From: Sulfobacillus acidophilus
GTDB lineage: Bacteria; Bacillota; Sulfobacillia; Sulfobacillales; Sulfobacillaceae
Length of the DNA stretch: 46,380 nucleotides
Reading direction: 5' to 3'
Assembly: GCA_003023745.1 (NCBI GenBank)
Contig: PXYV01000055.1
Location: forward strand, 1 to 46,380
In this document: piece after piece, positions 16,363-24,845 of the stretch
Position numbering within the stretch: position 1 is the first letter of the stretch
Layout of the letters: every line of letters begins with the position of its first letter
The notes under the pieces: generated by a model
Seen by the model: only the letters and a program-made list of their open reading frames with translations
Told to the model about the DNA's origin: nothing
Database searches by the model: none
Position numbers and translations under genes: made by a program

Positions 16363-16713
16363 ATGAAGGCCTTATTTATCATCAACGACCCACCTTATGG
16401 CACGGAGCGGGTCTACAATGCGCTCCGCCATGCCAACGCCGTATCCAAGGCCCCGGATGTCACGGTCAAAGTTTTTCTCATGGCGGACGCCGTGCACAGT
16501 GGGCGTCGCGGTCAAAAAGTGCCCCACGGGTACTATAACGTCGAGCATATGCTGACCATTGCCGTGCGCCATCAAGCAGAGGTGGGTGCCTGTGGATCTT
16601 GCATGGACGCGCGTGGATTGACCGACGAGGACCTCATTCCAGGCATTCATCGCAGTTCGATGGAAGAGTTGACCGCCTGGACGCTGTGGGCGGACCAAGT
16701 GATCGTCTATTAG
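16363..16713 (+). CDS. DsrE/YchN-like sulfur-carrier protein
   Basis: A 116-residue DsrE-family protein: NDPPYGTERVYNALRHANAV near the start, VKVFLMADAVHSG near 35, and the cysteine motif VGACGSCMDARGL at about 73-85, where related proteins carry the sulfur-binding Cys. DsrE-like proteins pass persulfide between donors and enzymes during sulfur oxidation or tRNA thiolation. It has a strong AAAGGAG 10 nt before the ATG and sits 6 nt after the cysteine desulfurase and 40 nt before the SQR-like gene. That order suggests a relay between them. Confidence 0.88.
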   Translation: MKALFIINDPPYGTERVYNALRHANAVSKAPDVTVKVFLMADAVHSGRRGQKVPHGYYNVEHMLTIAVRHQAEVGACGSCMDARGLTDEDLIPGIHRSSMEELTAWTLWADQVIVY

Positions 16714-16753
16714 ACCCGGAACTGGATACCGGAAAATGCTAGGAGGTGTCAAG

Positions 16754-17905
16754 ATGGCTCGCATCCTGATTGCCGGAGCCGGGGTCGGCGGACTTTCGAC
16801 CGCACACCGTTTACGCCGACTCCTGCCTCGAACCGAGGAGATCGTGGTGTTTGATCAAAGTCCCGTGCATACATTTTGGCCGTCATTGCTCTGGTTGATG
16901 ACTGGCACTCGGCAAGCGCCTGATGTCGTACGCCCCCTCGCCCAACTGCGCGAGGCAGGCATTCGCGTAGTGCAGTCCCCTATCACAGCGATAGTTCCGG
17001 CAGAAAAAACGCTCGTGACGGCAGACCAATCATGGAGTGGCGATGCGCTGGTAATTGCTCTGGGAGCGGATGTCGATTCGGGAGCTATCCCAGGTCTGGC
17101 CGAGGTGCCCGGGAATTTTTACACCGTTGCAGGAGCCCAGGCGGTGTGGCAACAACTCCACGACATTGAGCAGGGTCGCATCATAGTGCTGATTAGCCGT
17201 GTGCCCTTTAAATGCCCAGCCGCACCCTATGAAGCCGCCATGCTCATCGACGGAGCACTTCGTAAGCGGCGACGGCGAGACGCCTTCGAGATTGAGGTAT
17301 GGGCGGCTGAAGCAGCGCCCATGGCGGTGGCGGGTCCTGCGGTGAGTCAAGCGGTCGTAGATGCCTTAGCCCATCGGGATATCCGTTATCATCCCAATCA
17401 CACGGTGGACCGGGTGGACTACGCAGCCCGACAATTAATTTTCAAAGAGCGCCAGGATTCGGTTCCCTACGATCTCCTGGCTTACGTCCCCCCGCATTGT
17501 GTACCCCCAGTGGTCACGGCGGCAGGCCTGGCGCCTTTAGGCGGATGGGTCGCCGTGGACCGACACACGTTAGAAACGGTGTATCCCAATGTGTTCGCAA
17601 TCGGAGATGTGACGGGGATTCCCCTCGCGTTAGGAAAACCTTTGCCCAAAGCTGGAGTTTTCGCATATCGGCAGGGTGAAGTCGTCGCAGAAACCATTGC
17701 TGCGCGGTTGCTAGGGCGTCCCAGCGCCGAAACCTTTGATGGCCAAGGGGAGTGCTTCATCGAAATGGGCCAAGGGGTGGCCGGATTTGCCCGCGGGAAT
17801 TTTTATGCCGAGCCGACCCCGACGATTCGCGCCTATCGGAGCGGGCGCCATTGGCATGCAGGGAAGGTGGCATTTGAGCGTCAATGGTGGGCTCGATGGT
17901 GGTAG
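16754..17905 (+). CDS. Sulfide:quinone oxidoreductase / flavocytochrome c sulfide dehydrogenase-like flavoprotein
   Basis: A 383-residue FAD protein with dinucleotide fold GAGVGGLSTAHRL at 8-20, a second-fold region near 90-110, and the FAD-closing AIGDVTGIP at 282-290. It has FKCPAAPYEAA at 152-162, which strongly recalls the CPPGPYERA motif of FCSD flavoproteins and SQRs. Another Cys is at 334 (GECFIEMG) and a third at 249. The family oxidises sulfide or reduced sulfur at a cysteine-flavin site and passes electrons to quinone or cytochrome c. The start is ATG 16754, set by AGGAGGTG. A partner cytochrome is not present, so quinone is the likelier acceptor. It is the last gene of the tight sulfur operon. 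Confidence 0.8.
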   Translation: MARILIAGAGVGGLSTAHRLRRLLPRTEEIVVFDQSPVHTFWPSLLWLMTGTRQAPDVVRPLAQLREAGIRVVQSPITAIVPAEKTLVTADQSWSGDALVIALGADVDSGAIPGLAEVPGNFYTVAGAQAVWQQLHDIEQGRIIVLISRVPFKCPAAPYEAAMLIDGALRKRRRRDAFEIEVWAAEAAPMAVAGPAVSQAVVDALAHRDIRYHPNHTVDRVDYAARQLIFKERQDSVPYDLLAYVPPHCVPPVVTAAGLAPLGGWVAVDRHTLETVYPNVFAIGDVTGIPLALGKPLPKAGVFAYRQGEVVAETIAARLLGRPSAETFDGQGECFIEMGQGVAGFARGNFYAEPTPTIRAYRSGRHWHAGKVAFERQWWARWW

Positions 17906-17909
17906 CGTT

Positions 17910-18107
17910 TCACGTTATCGATGAGGGTGGTGAGTCCACAGGCTCAAGCGCGATTTCTCCCCTGGCAATCTGATCGGCGTGATCGCCATAGAGCGCACCC
18001 CAAGGAGACAAGACGCATGGTGTGTGGGTAGCCAAATCCATGACAGGCACTGCACCCCGGAAATCGTACGGCGTTTGATGCATGGGACAACACTGCGAAC
18101 CGACCAT
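17910..18107 (-). CDS. Possible 65-residue cysteine-containing protein
   Basis: An open frame convergent to the SQR-like gene, beginning MVGSQCCPMHQTPYDFRG and containing LATHTPCVLSPWG. AGGA lies about 8 nt before the ATG. The clustered Cys and His near the start (CCPMH) suggest metal or sulfur chemistry, but I recognise no family. The rest of 18108-18300 holds only the ribosome site of the OsmC-like gene. Confidence 0.35.
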   Translation of the reverse strand: MVGSQCCPMHQTPYDFRGAVPVMDLATHTPCVLSPWGALYGDHADQIARGEIALEPVDSPPSSIT

Positions 18108-18300
18108 TTCGAATCCTGAAGGTGAAGACCCGGGAGGTCAATGGGCGTGGATGAACAACAAAGGATACGTCAGCGATTGATTGGCGTAGTGAAGGAGGTG
18201 AGGCTCTGGCCGACTCTGTAGCATTTAGAGTATTTTCATCATCCGCAGCGCACTAGCGTAAAATGGTGCAAGCCAGCCGATGACCAAGGAGGAGCACGTT

Positions 18301-18849
18301 ATGGAAACCAATGGAATTAATCTCGATCAATTGCAAGCGACTGTCGAAGCGGTAACAGCAGACCCCGAGGTAGCGCGATTTGAGTTTCGAGCGGAAACCC
18401 GCTGGGTTTTGGGCGGGCGTTCCGAAACCCAAATTCAGTCGTTTTATGGAGCGAGACAGGAAGATCGCTCAAGGCTCCAACCCTTTACCGTGGTATCCGA
18501 TGAGCCTGAGGTATTACTCGGAACCAACGCGGGCCCCAATGCGGTCGAATTAGTTCTGGCTGCACTCGGTTCATGTCTCTCCGTGGGCATTGCGTACAAT
18601 GCGGCGGCCCGCGGAATTCATCTCCGAGCCCTGAGGCTAACGATTACAGGGACGTTGGATGTGCAGGCCTTTTTAGGTTTGACGGAGGCGGTGCGCCCAG
18701 GCTACGAACGCCTTGAGGTGAAGTATCACATCGAATCGGACGCCACCCCCGATCAGGTGTCCGACCTCCTCACCTATGTACAAAGAACTTCACCCGTCTT
18801 AGACATCGTGAGGCATCCGGTGCCAGTAACGTTTGTTCGCATTGACTGA
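18301..18849 (+). CDS. OsmC-like protein
   Basis: A 182-residue member of the OsmC superfamily. Landmarks are NAGPNAVELVLAALGSCLSVGIAYNA (about 80-105), containing the conserved Cys, then the helix RGIHLRALRLTITGTLD, and a C-terminal half with TSPVLDIVRHPVPVTF. The second cysteine of classic OsmC/Ohr peroxidases is absent, so a peroxide reductase mechanism is unlikely. One-Cys OsmC-like proteins are often found next to sulfur-carrier genes, where a persulfide-carrying role has been proposed. The start ATG has AAGGAGGAG upstream. It follows the sulfur operon after a 400-bp gap and precedes the PLP lyase. Confidence 0.88.
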   Translation: METNGINLDQLQATVEAVTADPEVARFEFRAETRWVLGGRSETQIQSFYGARQEDRSRLQPFTVVSDEPEVLLGTNAGPNAVELVLAALGSCLSVGIAYNAAARGIHLRALRLTITGTLDVQAFLGLTEAVRPGYERLEVKYHIESDATPDQVSDLLTYVQRTSPVLDIVRHPVPVTFVRID

Positions 18850-18969
18850 CGAATTTGGTAGTGGGCCACTGTAACCAGCACAAAGACCACCCGCGACGAA
18901 ACGTTTGCCAAAACGATGTGAAAAGGTCAGACTTTCTTATGCGGACGCGAGATCGCAGGAGGTGTTATA

Positions 18970-20145
18970 ATGACAAATCCGTTTCGTGGCATTAACTCAA
19001 CCTTGGTGCACATCGGAGAGTCGCCGGATCCTACGACGGGATCCGTGGTTCCGCCCATTTATCAAAGCTCAACCTTCGCGTTTCCAACCAATGAGAGTAT
19101 GTGGGATCTCATGGAAGGGCGTAGCGAGGGATTTATTTATACACGCTATGGCAATCCGAATTACGGCCTGGTGGAATCAAAGATCGCCGCGATGGAAGGT
19201 GCCGAAGCGGCACTCGTACTGGCTTCCGGCATGGCAGCCACGAGTACCGCCATTCTGGCGCAGGCCCACGCCGGAGCCCATGTTATCACTCATGCCGACA
19301 TCTACGGGGGGAGCTTTGGACTGTTTTACGAACTGCTCCCTCGTTTAGGTATCGAAACCAGCTTTGTCGATGTGACCGATGTGAATGCCGTTGCTGCCGC
19401 AATTCGCCCGAATACCCGGGTGATTTTTGTCGAAAGTCCGAGCAATCCGACGTTGCGTATCGCTGACCTACGGGCTATTGCTGCATTGGCCCAGGCTCGA
19501 GGCATCCTGTTCATGGTAGATAATACGTTTGCTACGCCCTATAACCAGCAGCCTTTAGCGCTAGGCGCGGATGTCGTGGTACACAGCGGCACCAAATATC
19601 TGAATGGGCATAGCGATGTTATGGCAGGGGTCATCGTGGGTCGGCGCGACTATATTGATGAATGTGTGCAAGTCTTTCGCAAAATGGGGGGGACGTTGAA
19701 TGCCATCGACGCCTGGTTGTTCAACCGAGGGCTGAAAACGTTTGGATTACGCATGGCCCAGCATAATCAGAATGGCCAAGCGGTGGCAGAATTTCTGGCG
19801 CAACATCCTCGCGTCGAACAGGTGCACTTTCCGGGGCTACCAACCCATCCCCAACATCAACTAGCGAAAGAACAAATGCGCGGATTTGGGGGGGTGCTCT
19901 CGGTCGAACTCCAGGGCGGGTTATCCGCAGTCAATACCTTTCTAAATCGGGTCAAGATGTTTACCCGAGCCGTAAGCCTGGGGTCGGTTGAGTCGCTGAT
20001 CACTCAGCCCGTCGCCGCCGTGCATCACAACGTACCCGAAGCCTATCGGGATTTAGGGGGCATTCGCCCAGGACTGATTCGGATCGCCGTCGGCATTGAA
20101 GACGCGGAAGATCTGATCGCAGACCTCGACCAAGCGCTAGTGTAG
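18970..20145 (+). CDS. Cys/Met-metabolism PLP enzyme (cystathionine gamma-lyase/synthase or methionine gamma-lyase type)
   Basis: A 391-residue enzyme of the trans-sulfuration family: PPIYQSSTFAFP near 30, YTRYGNPNYGLVESK near 57 (Tyr and Arg that bind PLP phosphate of the neighbour chain), SGMAATSTA near 86, VESPSNPTLR near 155, PLP lysine in HSGTKYLNGHSD near 207, and GSVESLITQPV near 337. Sequence alone does not separate synthase, gamma-lyase and methionine lyase. Beside the sulfur operon, a lyase that releases sulfide or makes cysteine persulfide is attractive but unproven. GGAGG precedes the ATG. Nothing recognisable, including no SAM riboswitch, lies in 18850-18969. Confidence 0.88.
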   Translation: MTNPFRGINSTLVHIGESPDPTTGSVVPPIYQSSTFAFPTNESMWDLMEGRSEGFIYTRYGNPNYGLVESKIAAMEGAEAALVLASGMAATSTAILAQAHAGAHVITHADIYGGSFGLFYELLPRLGIETSFVDVTDVNAVAAAIRPNTRVIFVESPSNPTLRIADLRAIAALAQARGILFMVDNTFATPYNQQPLALGADVVVHSGTKYLNGHSDVMAGVIVGRRDYIDECVQVFRKMGGTLNAIDAWLFNRGLKTFGLRMAQHNQNGQAVAEFLAQHPRVEQVHFPGLPTHPQHQLAKEQMRGFGGVLSVELQGGLSAVNTFLNRVKMFTRAVSLGSVESLITQPVAAVHHNVPEAYRDLGGIRPGLIRIAVGIEDAEDLIADLDQALV

Positions 20146-21297
20146 GTGCAGCGCGTGTTTTGGTTCAAAAATTCTAGGATTAAATCTGGCTTGGCGAAAT
20201 GTCTTTAACCGCAAGAGACGCCCATGCTCCGACGCGGGGCACCCTCATGAATGAAAAATAGGGGGTGTGGAGTAAGGGCGATCTCGGATTGAAGGTGCCG
20301 ACGATAGTAACGACGCGATATGGTGTTGACCCGTTATTTTTTAGAGAGTGTTTGCATCAACCACGGTGACTTGTGACCACAGTACTCCCGGCAGTAGCCG
20401 CTCAAGGCTTCGATAAGGAAGTACTCGTACACAACACGATCGGGCCATCCCAGACGATTGCTCGGGATCCTCCATTGCCCCGATGGACCAGCCTGAAAGA
20501 GTTCTGCTGAAGTGGCTGACCGACGGTCCTGTGCTAGGGATTCCGAAGATTTGCTTATTATCGCCGCCGGGGTGCGCCCCTTGTCAACGTTTCGGTTCTA
20601 TCTGTCGGCTTGACGTCATCTTTGACCTTGTGCGATGCGATTCAGCCGTGGCAAAGTTCACCAGATAGCGGCAGTGTCGTTACCATCATCCGCGGCACTG
20701 CCGGAGAACGACATGACGGTTTCTATGCCGCTCTTCGGTCTCCAAGATGAGGCCAGCCTTGGTTCTGACAGTAATTCGCACGAAAATGGCACACGGACCC
20801 GACGGAATGTCAGCATCGTATGAAGCCCGGTACTTTCTGGGGTATCCGTTTCCCTCGTCAGTAGCAATCATCCCTAACGGCCTCGTCGCGAACTCCACCT
20901 TCTTTTGCACAATTCGGGCCGTACACTACTGGACAGCACTGTGGCCGATTTTAACCGCGCTTTGCCTCAAACCCCGCCGCAGCATCCCTCACGATTCGAA
21001 TCCCGATGCTTGATTCTAAAAATCGCCAAAGTTAGTGGGGCCATCCTGTTTCTTATGGTGTCCCGACCGCGTGTATCCACGGCCCACCGGTGCCGCTCAA
21101 TCCATCGTGCGCTATCTGACGGACACTCGCGGCATGGCCCCTAGCCGATCAAATCCTAAATTCATGACACCGTTTCGGACAGCCCGACGAACTGCTGAAC
21201 TGGTTTCGTCTTCTTGGGCTAAGGCTCATGATTTAGGAATGACGCTGCTCTGACATAGACTTGTGCGCCATCACCATCGCACGGCTTACCACAACGT
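20146..21297. other. 1.15-kb stretch without a recognisable gene
   Basis: Only short open frames occur on either strand, none with a ribosome site and a family match. A minus-strand frame at about 20686-20910 and plus-strand frames near 20483-20668 and 21035-21253 look decayed, with several stops close together. No clear terminator follows the PLP lyase. The stretch is most simply read as eroded gene or insertion-element remains; I cannot identify the original genes. Confidence 0.5.
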
Positions 21298-22059
21298 TTA
21301 TGTTTGTACCGACAACATGTTTAATTGATCGTCGATCGCGTTCCACAGGGACAAACGCTGCTCCATGACCGAGCGCGCGATACGGTCGACATCACCCGCC
21401 CATTGGTCGTGATGACTGCACAGATCTTCTAATAGGCGCTGTACCATAGGGCCGTGGCGATCTCCGTCCACTTCGATATGCCGCTCCAGATAGTAGACAA
21501 AACGGTCGACGGGACGACCTTGAAGCTGCCAATCGCGCATTAAAGCACTGAACATCTGCGGGATCAGATCTTCACGACCATAAAAAAAGGCCGCCGCCAC
21601 CTCGTGCAACGGCGCCTGCTGCGCGAGTGTCAGTGTTTGTGTGACAAATGCGCGCACTGCTGCCGGAATCTCTGGCCGGTCCAACGCCTCAATGGGGTTT
21701 TCCCCCGTGCGCACGGACTCGACATACGTCATAATCGGGCCTATATCGGCGCCGACCTCTGTCATGGCTTTCAGATACAATCCGAAATGACTGGCATACC
21801 CGCCTTGTCCATCCGCATCCGACTCTTCGTCCAAGATGATTTCGTTGATAAGGCGCGAATAAAGTCCCGATTCGCGGGGTACCCACGGCACCTGCACCGA
21901 AGTTAAATCCCGCTGCAATCGCTTAGCCAGGCTCATAAAATCCCAGACCGCAAACACGTGATATTGCATAAACACGCGCAAGTGGTCGACCGAGCGCACG
22001 TGAGCATAGAGGGGATGGTCCGCCAATTGTTGCCGCAAGACTTGCAAGTCTGTCGCCAT
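21298..22059 (-). CDS. DUF3050 (heme-oxygenase-like fold) family protein
   Basis: A 253-residue protein matching the DUF3050 family: LRQQLADHPLYAHVRSVDHLR near residue 6, then MQYHVFAVWDFMSLAKRLQ, EIILDEESDAD near 97, a mid helix with His and Glu pairs, and RHIEVDGDRHGPM near 207. The histidine and acidic spacing resembles the heme-oxygenase/TenA-like helical fold, where these residues bind a metal or substrate. The reaction is unknown. The start at ATG 22059 has GAGGAGG upstream; longer in-frame readings lack support. It stands downstream of the SoeABC-glycosyltransferase cluster on the same strand, about 250 bp away, and could be in the same transcript. Confidence 0.75.
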   Translation of the reverse strand: MATDLQVLRQQLADHPLYAHVRSVDHLRVFMQYHVFAVWDFMSLAKRLQRDLTSVQVPWVPRESGLYSRLINEIILDEESDADGQGGYASHFGLYLKAMTEVGADIGPIMTYVESVRTGENPIEALDRPEIPAAVRAFVTQTLTLAQQAPLHEVAAAFFYGREDLIPQMFSALMRDWQLQGRPVDRFVYYLERHIEVDGDRHGPMVQRLLEDLCSHHDQWAGDVDRIARSVMEQRLSLWNAIDDQLNMLSVQT

Positions 22060-22313
22060 AAAGCCCTCCTCGTCAGATGGTGTTAATCCCGTTGTCGTAC
22101 AATCAGCGGGTAGCGCGCAATCCACCTCCGCGGTGTTCACGGTGCAGATGGGCTCTCGACACAAATTCACCCCGGGATCCGATCACGCGGTGACGCCAAC
22201 TCCGTTAATATTCCCTGGCCCGTTTTCTGAAATCACGCAGGTACACTTCGGCCCTCGCCTGCAAGCGCGGAAATCGCCCAAATAGGCGCCCCGCATCGAG
22301 CTGCCCTGATTTG

Positions 22314-23199
22314 TTAGGCGGGCAGCGCTTTCTCCCAAAGAGAACAGGCCGTGCTAAAACGCCACGCACTCGTAATCGCCGCCTGACGCTGTGCCAGCTC
22401 CTCGCGCAGCGACTCCTTGGACAGCACTTCTTGTATTGCGGCCTGCAACACGTCGGGATTCGCATCGTAAACCCATAATGCCGCCGGACCCAACACCGCC
22501 TCGTTTTCCGGAGAATGGACGGCCACAATCGGATTCCCGCTCGCCATGGCCCAGGTCAATGCCAAACTCGCGTTGGCTGGTTGGTTCTCCATCAAGATCA
22601 TGGCGTCGGCTCCTAAGAATAAGGCGGCGAGTTCCGCAATCTCCAACGGAGGAGCAAACACGACGTGTTCGGTCAAACGCAAATGTTTAATCACCGGTGC
22701 TAAGCGATCGCGCAGTCCGGCCGCATCCCAAAACACCAGTTCGCCGCCCGACGCCAGAAGTGGTGGAACGCTCTCCAGCACGATGCTCAAAGCGGCCCCA
22801 TCCTTATGGTCGCCAAAACAGACGAGACGAGGACGCTCTTCCAGATGCAGGCGACGCGTGAGCCCAAACACATCCGCGCCGTCGCCGGGCGGATAGAACG
22901 GATCTGGAATAAGGCGGGGCAGCACGGTTACTTGGAGATCGTCGACGCCACCATCCAAGGACTGAGCGACCATCAGCGGCCTATCAGGCCACTTTTCACG
23001 CACAGCCTGAGCTTGCCGCCTGGTGGGCGCCAGCAGCAGAGTGCCGGCTCGCCCCCGCCACACCCTCTCCCAAGACCCAAGGCTCCTGACGAAACGGGCC
23101 TCGAGGCGCCTTAACCCCTAATCGGATGTCGGCCGTGGGACGCAGCACGCGCATGAGTGTGACTTCGGGCACGGTCTGGTTTTGTGCCAGGCAGATCAT
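22314..23199 (-). pseudogene. Glycosyltransferase (GT-B fold), frameshifted and shortened
   Basis: The C-terminal two thirds (22314-23063) read as a GT4-type domain: RPRLVCFGDHKDGAALS, VVFAPPLEIAELAALFLGADAMI, then NASLALTWAMASGNPIVAVHS and a closing helix. An ATG at 23199 overlaps the soeC stop (ATGA) and begins MICLAQNQTVPEVTLMRVLRP, a typical glycosyltransferase start, in a different frame. The second frame picks up with LRRLEARFVRSLGSWERVW just after a TAG, so one indel near 23115-23125 would join the two. The joined protein is about 295 residues, and its N-domain is shorter than usual. Either the gene is dead, or this is a sequence error. Confidence 0.65.
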
Positions 23200-24179
23200 G
23201 AAAGCCGGCCTCGCATTACGGGTTCGGCAACGCGCGAAGCTTCGCGCGGTTCATCGGCAAAGAATACCCGCGAACTGTGCGTCGCGTCGGCGAAAAAGAG
23301 CCACCGTTCAAAGATGCTGCCCAGGGTAATCGAGATCGCCGCGCCTAACATCCATCCCCACTCAGCAGCAATTTGGCTAAGAATCACCAAAACGATGGGC
23401 AGCACCGTCAGGAAAATGGCTGTGACTACTGCCATGCGAAGGCGCAGGCCATCCGAAATAACCGGATGAACCTGGGTCTGGGTGCGATACGGCGCTCTGG
23501 TCGTGCCGCTATCCTGCAGGCGGTACGGTGCAAACGGAAGCCCAAACCCCGTCGTCGCGCGAATCCGGTGTCGAGCCAAGGAAAAGACATGCCATTGAAA
23601 GGCCTTGACCGCCCCCGTGACCACGAGAAAAATCGCGACGGCCGCCGCCAATTGACCGCTCGGGCCATGCTCGACCATCCCGAAAAACCCTCCCCAGCCG
23701 CTGCCGCCCAATAGTCCAACCGCCAAGAGGTTGAGGACGGTAACGGGAGAGTGCCAACTCAGCATAGCAGGAATGCTCGCGTATAACATGGCGGTCACAA
23801 AGATAGCGACCAGTCCGAAAAATGTCACAAGCCACGCCAGCGCAATATAGAGTGGGCTGTTTAACGCAAGGCGTCCCCAAACGGTGGCAACCGTCAATAA
23901 AAACAAGGTGCCCCCAAACAATCCGGTGGTCAGCGCCTCGCGACTGAGCCACGAAGTTTTCAGTCGCCGCAAAATGTATCGGGCTGCAGAAAAGTGATGC
24001 ATGTGAAAGAATGAGGCCCCGCCACCCAGAATCGCACAAAAAAGTGCGGCCCCTAACAATAACAAGGCCAAACGATGGTTAAGTCCGCCGATTGATGCCA
24101 AAAATCCAACGCTGGCAGTCATCCCGCCCGCCAACCCCTGGCCCAAGGTCAGCACTAATAGCTGTGGTGCCGGTTTCAT
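23196..24179 (-). CDS. soeC: Membrane anchor subunit of a DMSO-reductase-family complex (SoeC/DmsC-like)
   Basis: A 327-residue protein with eight to nine membrane helices of the DmsC/NrfD-like anchor type. The family marker LKTSWLSREALTTGLF occurs at about residues 73-88, after the HMHHFSAARYILRR loop. Anchors of this kind bind quinone and receive electrons from the Fe-S subunit. The start overlaps the soeB stop by 4 bp and its own stop overlaps the next ATG, so A, B, C and the glycosyltransferase are translated as one unit. The name follows the SoeA-like catalytic subunit; DmsC would fit the fold equally. Confidence 0.8.
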   Translation of the reverse strand: MKPAPQLLVLTLGQGLAGGMTASVGFLASIGGLNHRLALLLLGAALFCAILGGGASFFHMHHFSAARYILRRLKTSWLSREALTTGLFGGTLFLLTVATVWGRLALNSPLYIALAWLVTFFGLVAIFVTAMLYASIPAMLSWHSPVTVLNLLAVGLLGGSGWGGFFGMVEHGPSGQLAAAVAIFLVVTGAVKAFQWHVFSLARHRIRATTGFGLPFAPYRLQDSGTTRAPYRTQTQVHPVISDGLRLRMAVVTAIFLTVLPIVLVILSQIAAEWGWMLGAAISITLGSIFERWLFFADATHSSRVFFADEPREASRVAEPVMRGRLS

Positions 24180-24841
24180 TCGTATCGCTCCGCCATGACT
24201 TTTTCGAGAGTCTCCTTATCCACCCGCGGCGGCTCGGGCCGTCGCGGCAGGTAGTGAACCGAGGGGCGCGCGCCTAATTCAGGCAGCAATCCAAAACCTT
24301 GACGGGTTGACACCAGCCGTGCCACCTCGGAGGTCGGGTCGTCTAAATCGCCAAAGGTGCGCGCGTGCGTGGGACAACTTTGCACACAAGCCGGTTGCCG
24401 TTCGACTTCGGGCAGGCTCTCGTCCTCCAGGCGATCGATACAAAGCGTGCACTTTTTGACGACACCTTCTTCTTCATCAAACTCGCGCACTCCATAGGGG
24501 CACGCCCACATGCAGAGCTGACATCCAATGCAACTGTCATAGTCAATGAGCACGACCCCATTATCCTCCCGCTTGTAGGATGCGCCCGTTGGGCATACCG
24601 GTACGCACGGCGCGTCATAGCAATGCATGCAGGCCTTAGGCAGATACATCACCGACGTGTTTGGATATGCTCCGGACTCCATCGTGACAATGCGATTCCA
24701 CCACATGCCGTCGACGTCAGCCCGCGGGTGAGCGTCCGGCACCGGCCCATACGCGCCAGAGGTATTGTGCTCTTTACACGACACTTGGCAGCTTTTGCAC
24801 CCGACACATTTGTTAAGGTCCGTTACGATTGTGAGTTGCAT
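24176..24841 (-). CDS. soeB: Four-cluster ferredoxin-type subunit (SoeB/DmsB-like)
   Basis: A 221-residue electron-transfer subunit with four [4Fe-4S] motifs: CVGCKSCQVSCKEHN near 14, CMHCYDAPCVPVCPTG near 69, CIGCQLCMWACPYG near 101, and CTLCIDR near 128 paired with CVQSCPT near 146. All sixteen cysteines are visible. It bridges the molybdenum subunit to the membrane anchor. The start is ATG 24841, with GGAAGGTGAT upstream lying inside the end of soeA; the two genes are 4 nt apart. No signal peptide is present, so it lies in the cytoplasm. Confidence 0.9.
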   Translation of the reverse strand: MQLTIVTDLNKCVGCKSCQVSCKEHNTSGAYGPVPDAHPRADVDGMWWNRIVTMESGAYPNTSVMYLPKACMHCYDAPCVPVCPTGASYKREDNGVVLIDYDSCIGCQLCMWACPYGVREFDEEEGVVKKCTLCIDRLEDESLPEVERQPACVQSCPTHARTFGDLDDPTSEVARLVSTRQGFGLLPELGARPSVHYLPRRPEPPRVDKETLEKVMAERYE

Positions 24842-24845
24842 ATGA

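Noticed and set aside
18850-18969. Possible SAM or T-box leader ahead of the PLP lyase
   Set aside because: The conserved cores and a terminator hairpin of those riboswitches are absent in this 120-bp gap.
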